NCBI GenBank assembly: GCA_020061125.1
Contig: JAGUYV010000206.1
Coordinates: 1-10,850, forward strand
Length of the DNA stretch: 10,850 nucleotides
Source: a bacterium
GTDB lineage: Bacteria; UBP15; UBA6099; DSWB01
Reading direction: 5' to 3'
This document shows positions 7,292 to 10,850 of this stretch, piece by piece; the first letter of the stretch is position 1, and every line of letters starts with the position of its first letter. Both the position numbers and the translations under genes were made by a program. The notes below the pieces were generated by a model that was not told the origin of the DNA, did no database searches, and worked only from the letters and a program-made list of their open reading frames with translations.

Positions 7292-7560
7292 ATGTAGGGC
7301 GGCGTCGCCGAACGCCGCCGCCGGGCGCGCACAACCGCGACGAAAAGCAAAAGCAAAGGCACTGACAACCACGGAGGCCACGGAGGGCGCTGGGAAAAGC
7401 AAAGCAAAGAAAAGAAAAGAGAAGCGAAAGGATTTAACCACGAATAGCACGAAGATCACGAAGAAATACAAAGCGCGGCCAATGGCCGCGCTTTGGTTAT
7501 CTCTGGTTTTGCCTGTTGATGCGCCATGCGGCGGCGGCGTTCGGCGACGCCGCCCTACAT
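7292..7560. repeat. 32-bp perfect inverted repeat inside copy A
   Basis: The arms at 7292-7323 and 7529-7560 are exact reverse complements beginning ATGTAGGGCGGCGTCGCC; the outer ends face away from each other and enclose 205 bp. Similarity continues imperfectly inward (GGCGCGCACAAC against GGCGCATCAAC). The arms are identical in copy B, so they are better preserved than the sequence between them. They could fold into a long cruciform or RNA stem. Confidence 0.9.
7470..7494. terminator. Hairpin with 12-bp stem in copy A, possible bidirectional terminator
   Basis: AAAGCGCGGCCA (7470-7481) pairs perfectly with TGGCCGCGCTTT (7483-7494) around a single-base centre. The A-rich 5' side and short T-rich 3' side give terminator-like shape on both strands, although the T-run is only three before GG. 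In this copy it lies between divergent genes, where termination is not obviously needed, so a structural role is equally possible. Confidence 0.4.
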
Positions 7561-7752
7561 GCCAATAAGCCCTCCGAAATAAAGGGCTTTTCCTCCGTGT
7601 CTTCGTGATCGCTCCGTGCTCTCCGTGATTAAGAACCCGCTTCTCCTCCGCGTATCCGCGACTCCGCGGTGTCCTTTGATTTGATCTTTTGCCTTTGCCT
7701 TGCCTTTGCTTTTGCGGAAGCCGGACCTCCAGGCTTTTCCGCGGCCTGTCCG

Positions 7753-7781
7753 TTCCCGACACAAAGCAAATCTGATAAAAT
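7753..7781 (+). promoter_or_regulatory. Weak candidate promoter for the 450-residue gene
   Basis: TAAAAT (7776-7781) matches the -10 consensus well. A poor -35 (TTCCCG, 7753-7758) lies 17 bp upstream. It sits in unique DNA between repeat copy A and the ATG at 7887, where AT content rises. Nothing better is visible in the 164 nt between them. Confidence 0.25.
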
Positions 7782-7886
7782 ACATCTGGCAAATCATTCA
7801 TGCAATATTTCCGGGCGCAGCGGAAAGCCCCGTTTGCTTGAGAGCAAATCAAGCGGTAAAGGACAACACCGGAGGACAGCGGATTC

Positions 7887-9239
7887 ATGAAATCATCGTC
7901 CGGCGCAAAAGCGAAAAGAATCCTCAAATATGCGGGCGCGGGTCTTGGGGTGTTGTTCTTAATCGCCTGCGCCTGGGCCGCGTTTCTGGCCCTGCGCCCG
8001 GACGCGCCGCCATTCGACGACTCCGCGCTTATGCCTAATCGCCCCAGCGTCCCCGATGAGCAGAACGGTTATGTGGCGCTGGTTCATGCATTGAGAGATA
8101 TCAAATACGCTGAATCCTTGCAATATGATGCCTTTCGGAAACTATCAGATCGTGATATCCATCATTTAGAAAAGAAGTATCAGCGGCAAATATTGGATGT
8201 AAATGAAACGCTCAATTACTCGAAATCCCAATATATCCCCGATGGCGGGACTAAACAGAAGGTTCTGTTTGCTGCAAAATATCTTGCTTATCTGCAAACC
8301 GATCTTGCTCAACGGGAATTTCGAATCGGAAAGCAAGCCGCTGCAATAAACAGAGTCCAATGGTCTCTGAACATAGCGAAGATACTCTTGAATTCGCGAG
8401 GAGACAGGCATCATCTAATGACGGGTTTGAATATCGCATTTAATTCACTCCAAACAATCAACGGTATTGTCACATCCAATCCTGTACACAGAAAAGGTAT
8501 TGATTCGTTTGCTTACATGATATCAAAGTGCCCAGTAGACAATGCACAATGGGTGCATGCAATACAGCAGGATTATGTACAATCTGTACCCGATAGTGAT
8601 ACTGGTCTCTACATTGAAGAATTTGCGTACAGGGCATTTCTGAAGTCGAACATCATCCATCAACAATTGTCATCGGTTTATATTGACGCTTTGCATTTAG
8701 CCGATGAGCCGCATTTATCGAACACAGAAAACAAGATACAAGAAGCCATTGACAATGCATGTAAAGAATTCAATGGCCATTTCTTCATTCTTCATTCGGT
8801 TCTTGATCCCAACAGAGCGTATTCAGACATTCTGAAATGTAAATTCATCTCTCATTATCTCTACGAGGCAAAAGTATACTTTATCTTGTCAAGCAGTATG
8901 CGCATGACGCAGGTAAAATTGGCGGTCTTGGCGTACCGGATGGACCACGGGGAACTGCCCCGCAAGCTGGACGCGCTGGTTCCCGAGTATCTGGACGCCA
9001 TTCCTTCGGACCCGTTCACGGGCAAGCCTCTACTTTACGATGCGAAAAAGGGCGTGATCTATTCCGCGGGATTCGATTCCACGGACAACGGCGGCGAGGC
9101 CGGGCTGTTCATATTGGAGGGCGATTATTCGCCGAATGATTTCAGGGAACAGAAAGATCTCGTGCTGAAAATTGACGGACCTGTGAAGAAAGAACGCGCA
9201 AAGGCAAAGAAAAGAATACCAGGCAAGGAAAAGGATTGA
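7887..9239 (+). CDS. Membrane-anchored protein of unknown function with GspG-like C-terminal motif
   Basis: 450 residues. GGAGGA at 7871-7876 precedes the ATG by 10 nt. Residues 1-10 are basic and 11-36 form one membrane helix, so the bulk probably lies outside the cytoplasm. Residues 41-62 (PFDDSALMPNRPSVPDEQNG) and 338-384 (RMTQVKLAVLAYRMDHGELP..LVPEYLDAIPSDPFTGKPLLY) resemble patterns I associate with uncharacterised proteins of Planctomycetota/Lentisphaerota. The second resembles the C-terminal part of type II secretion/pseudopilin-like proteins without their N-methylation signal. The middle (about 67-335) is helical and unrecognised. Residues 432-449 form a Lys-rich tail. Codon composition is mosaic: the ends are GC-rich and the middle AT-rich. 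The gene is bracketed by two long direct repeats and is the only plus-strand gene here. The molecular function is unknown. Confidence 0.85.
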   Translation: MKSSSGAKAKRILKYAGAGLGVLFLIACAWAAFLALRPDAPPFDDSALMPNRPSVPDEQNGYVALVHALRDIKYAESLQYDAFRKLSDRDIHHLEKKYQRQILDVNETLNYSKSQYIPDGGTKQKVLFAAKYLAYLQTDLAQREFRIGKQAAAINRVQWSLNIAKILLNSRGDRHHLMTGLNIAFNSLQTINGIVTSNPVHRKGIDSFAYMISKCPVDNAQWVHAIQQDYVQSVPDSDTGLYIEEFAYRAFLKSNIIHQQLSSVYIDALHLADEPHLSNTENKIQEAIDNACKEFNGHFFILHSVLDPNRAYSDILKCKFISHYLYEAKVYFILSSSMRMTQVKLAVLAYRMDHGELPRKLDALVPEYLDAIPSDPFTGKPLLYDAKKGVIYSAGFDSTDNGGEAGLFILEGDYSPNDFREQKDLVLKIDGPVKKERAKAKKRIPGKEKD

Positions 9240-9384
9240 TCCACGAAGGGTGCCAAGAAAACGAAGAAAAGCAAAGGCGCGGCAATGACAACCACGGAGT
9301 GCAAAGGGGAAAAAATTGACGCAGAGGACGCAGTGGCGCGCAAAGGCCGCGGAGGAAAACCACGATATCATGGTGACCGCAAAG

Positions 9385-9648
9385 ATGTAGGGCGGCGTCG
9401 CCGAACGCCGCCGCCGGGCGCGCACAACCGCTAAGAAAAGCAAAAGCAAAGGCAATGACAACCAGGGAGGCCACGGAGGGCGCTGGGAAAAGCAAAGCAA
9501 AGAAAAGAAAAGCGAAAGGATTTAACCACGAATAGCACGAAGATCACGAAGAAATACAAAGCGCGGCCAATGGCCGCGCTTTGGTTATCGCTGTTTTAGC
9601 CTGTTGATGCGCCATGCGGCGGCGGCGTTCGGCGACGCCGCCCTACAT
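9385..9648. repeat. 32-bp perfect inverted repeat inside copy B
   Basis: Arms at 9385-9416 and 9617-9648 are the same as in copy A and remain perfect complements of each other, enclosing 200 bp. Neither copy has a mismatch in either arm, although the copies differ at about 4% of core positions. Confidence 0.9.
9558..9582. terminator. Hairpin with 12-bp stem in copy B, possible bidirectional terminator
   Basis: The sequence is identical to the copy A hairpin (arms 9558-9569 and 9571-9582). Here it lies between two convergent genes, where a bidirectional terminator would be useful. The U-tract is short (UUUGG), so termination efficiency is uncertain. Confidence 0.45.
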
Positions 9649-9774
9649 GCCAATAAGCCCTCCGAAATAAAGGGCTTTTCCTCCGTGTTTTCGTGATCGC
9701 TCCGTGCTCTCCGTGATAAAATGCCCGCTTCCACTCCGCGTCTCCGCGACTCCGCGGTGTCCTTTGATTTAATC

Positions 9775-9827
9775 TTTTGCCTTTGCTTTGCCTTTGCCTT
9801 TGCCTTTGCTTTTGCTTTTGCTTTTGC
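9775..9827 (+). repeat. Tandem hexamer array (CTTTGC/TTTTGC)
   Basis: Nine consecutive units of CTTTGC or TTTTGC run without interruption, one of them 5 nt long. The matching tract in copy A (7687-7715) has only five units, one again shortened, so the array varies in copy number. On the other strand it reads GCAAAA/GCAAAG, the same motif as the left-end tracts, making the hexamers inverted relative to each other at the two ends of each repeat copy. Confidence 0.95.
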
Positions 9828-9862
9828 GGAAGCCGGAAGCCGGAAGCCGGAAGCCGGAAGCC
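9828..9862 (+). repeat. Tandem heptamer array, five perfect GGAAGCC units
   Basis: Five exact copies of GGAAGCC are followed by GGATCC. The array directly abuts the hexamer array and forms the right outer edge of the island. Copy A has only one perfect unit at the equivalent place (7716-7722). The orientation matches the degenerate array at 7137-7170. Confidence 0.95.
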
Positions 9863-9878
9863 GGATCCCCGGCTGCAA

Positions 9879-10850
<972 letters not shown>

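Larger units (their letters stand above)
7164..7722. repeat. Long complex repeat, copy A (about 559 bp)
   Basis: This copy fills most of the 792-base gap between the divergent genes at 7094 and 7887. From the outside in it holds GGAAGCC, then AAAAGC/AAAGGC hexamers, then CACGGAG- and CGCGGAGG-like short motifs. Next come the left arm of a 32-bp inverted repeat, a second hexamer tract, three CACGAA nonamers (7438-7464), a strong hairpin, the right arm, inverted CTCCGTG/CTTCGTG nonamers, GCTTTT/GCCTTT hexamers (7687-7715) and GGAAGCC (7716-7722). A direct copy lies at 9267-9862; over the core I count about 21 substitutions and one 5-nt deletion, roughly 96% identity by hand alignment. Reading frames across it are not conserved between copies, so I treat it as non-coding. 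No transposase is present. Confidence 0.93.
9267..9862. repeat. Long complex repeat, copy B (about 596 bp)
   Basis: This is the direct repeat of copy A and fills the 639-base gap between the convergent genes ending at 9239 and 9879. It has the same order of parts: AAAAGC/AAAGGC tract, CACGGAG-like motifs, 32-bp arm (9385-9416), CACGAA nonamers, hairpin, second arm (9617-9648), CTCCGTG nonamers, hexamers and heptamers. It differs from A by scattered substitutions, loss of 5 nt in the AAAG-rich middle, and marked expansion of the terminal hexamer and heptamer arrays. It begins 27 nt after the stop of the 450-residue gene and ends 16 nt from the stop of the flavoprotein gene. Confidence 0.93.

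Noticed and set aside
7438-7464. CRISPR-like repeats (CACGAA nonamers)
   Set aside because: The units are 9 bp, contiguous and degenerate, with no spacers and no cas genes.
7193-7927. 244-codon minus-strand frame and its relatives at 9030-9500 and 9596-10021
   Set aside because: They lie in the long repeat and give peptides such as LNHGEHGAITKTRRK that arise from CACGGAG-type repeats. Frames and stops are not kept between the two copies.
7164-9862. Classical composite transposon or IS pair
   Set aside because: Neither copy encodes anything like a transposase, and I see no simple target-site duplication beyond the heptamer arrays.
9859-9874. AGCCGG-ATCC-CCGGCT stem as terminator of the flavoprotein gene
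   Set aside because: It has a 6-bp stem with no U-tract on the minus strand and is partly made by the heptamer array; too weak to call.

Overview
The window looks like chromosomal DNA from a GC-rich Gram-negative bacterium. A tripartite RND efflux system with an outer-membrane channel and a lipoprotein adaptor requires two membranes. The 450-residue protein at 7887-9239 has an N-terminal 'DDSALMPNRPSVPDEQN' stretch and a C-terminal 'AYRMDHGELP...LVPEYL...PSDPFTGKPL' stretch. I associate both with uncharacterised proteins of Planctomycetota, Lentisphaerota and related lineages. The dispersed CACGGAG/CACGAAG-type intergenic repeats fit such environmental genomes. This placement is an inference, not a demonstrated assignment.

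Layout. Positions 1-6810 hold one minus-strand operon. It runs from a promoter (6781-6810) and a perfect 22-bp palindrome (6751-6772) through a TolC-like channel (5265-6722), a lipoprotein membrane-fusion protein (3964-5229) and an HAE1-type RND pump (637-3927) to a TetR-type repressor (1-559, C-terminus beyond the window). The simplest model is an efflux operon that encodes its own repressor as its last gene, with the palindrome at the transcription start as operator.

Upstream on the same strand is a probable 53-residue Cys/His protein (6933-7094) with a GTG start behind a perfect Shine-Dalgarno sequence. From about 7137 to 9862 lies a repeat island. Two copies of a complex repeat of about 555-595 bp (7164-7722 and 9267-9862, roughly 96% identical in the alignable core) sit in direct orientation around the 450-residue gene. 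Each copy contains a 32-bp perfect inverted repeat, a 12-bp-stem hairpin, CACGAAG-type nonamers, and AAAAGC/AAAGGC hexamer tracts that are inverted at its two ends. GGAAGCC-type heptamer arrays mark both outer edges of the island. The enclosed gene is a compositional mosaic, with GC-rich conserved ends and an AT-rich middle.

Positions 9879-10850 (minus strand) carry the C-terminal two thirds of a GltA/NfnB-type NAD(P)H-linked flavoprotein, truncated by the window edge.

The most unusual features are the repeat-bracketed mosaic gene and an RND pump that appears to carry two extra membrane helices and lacks two of the usual proton-relay residues. No transposase, integrase, tRNA, rRNA or CRISPR array is visible.
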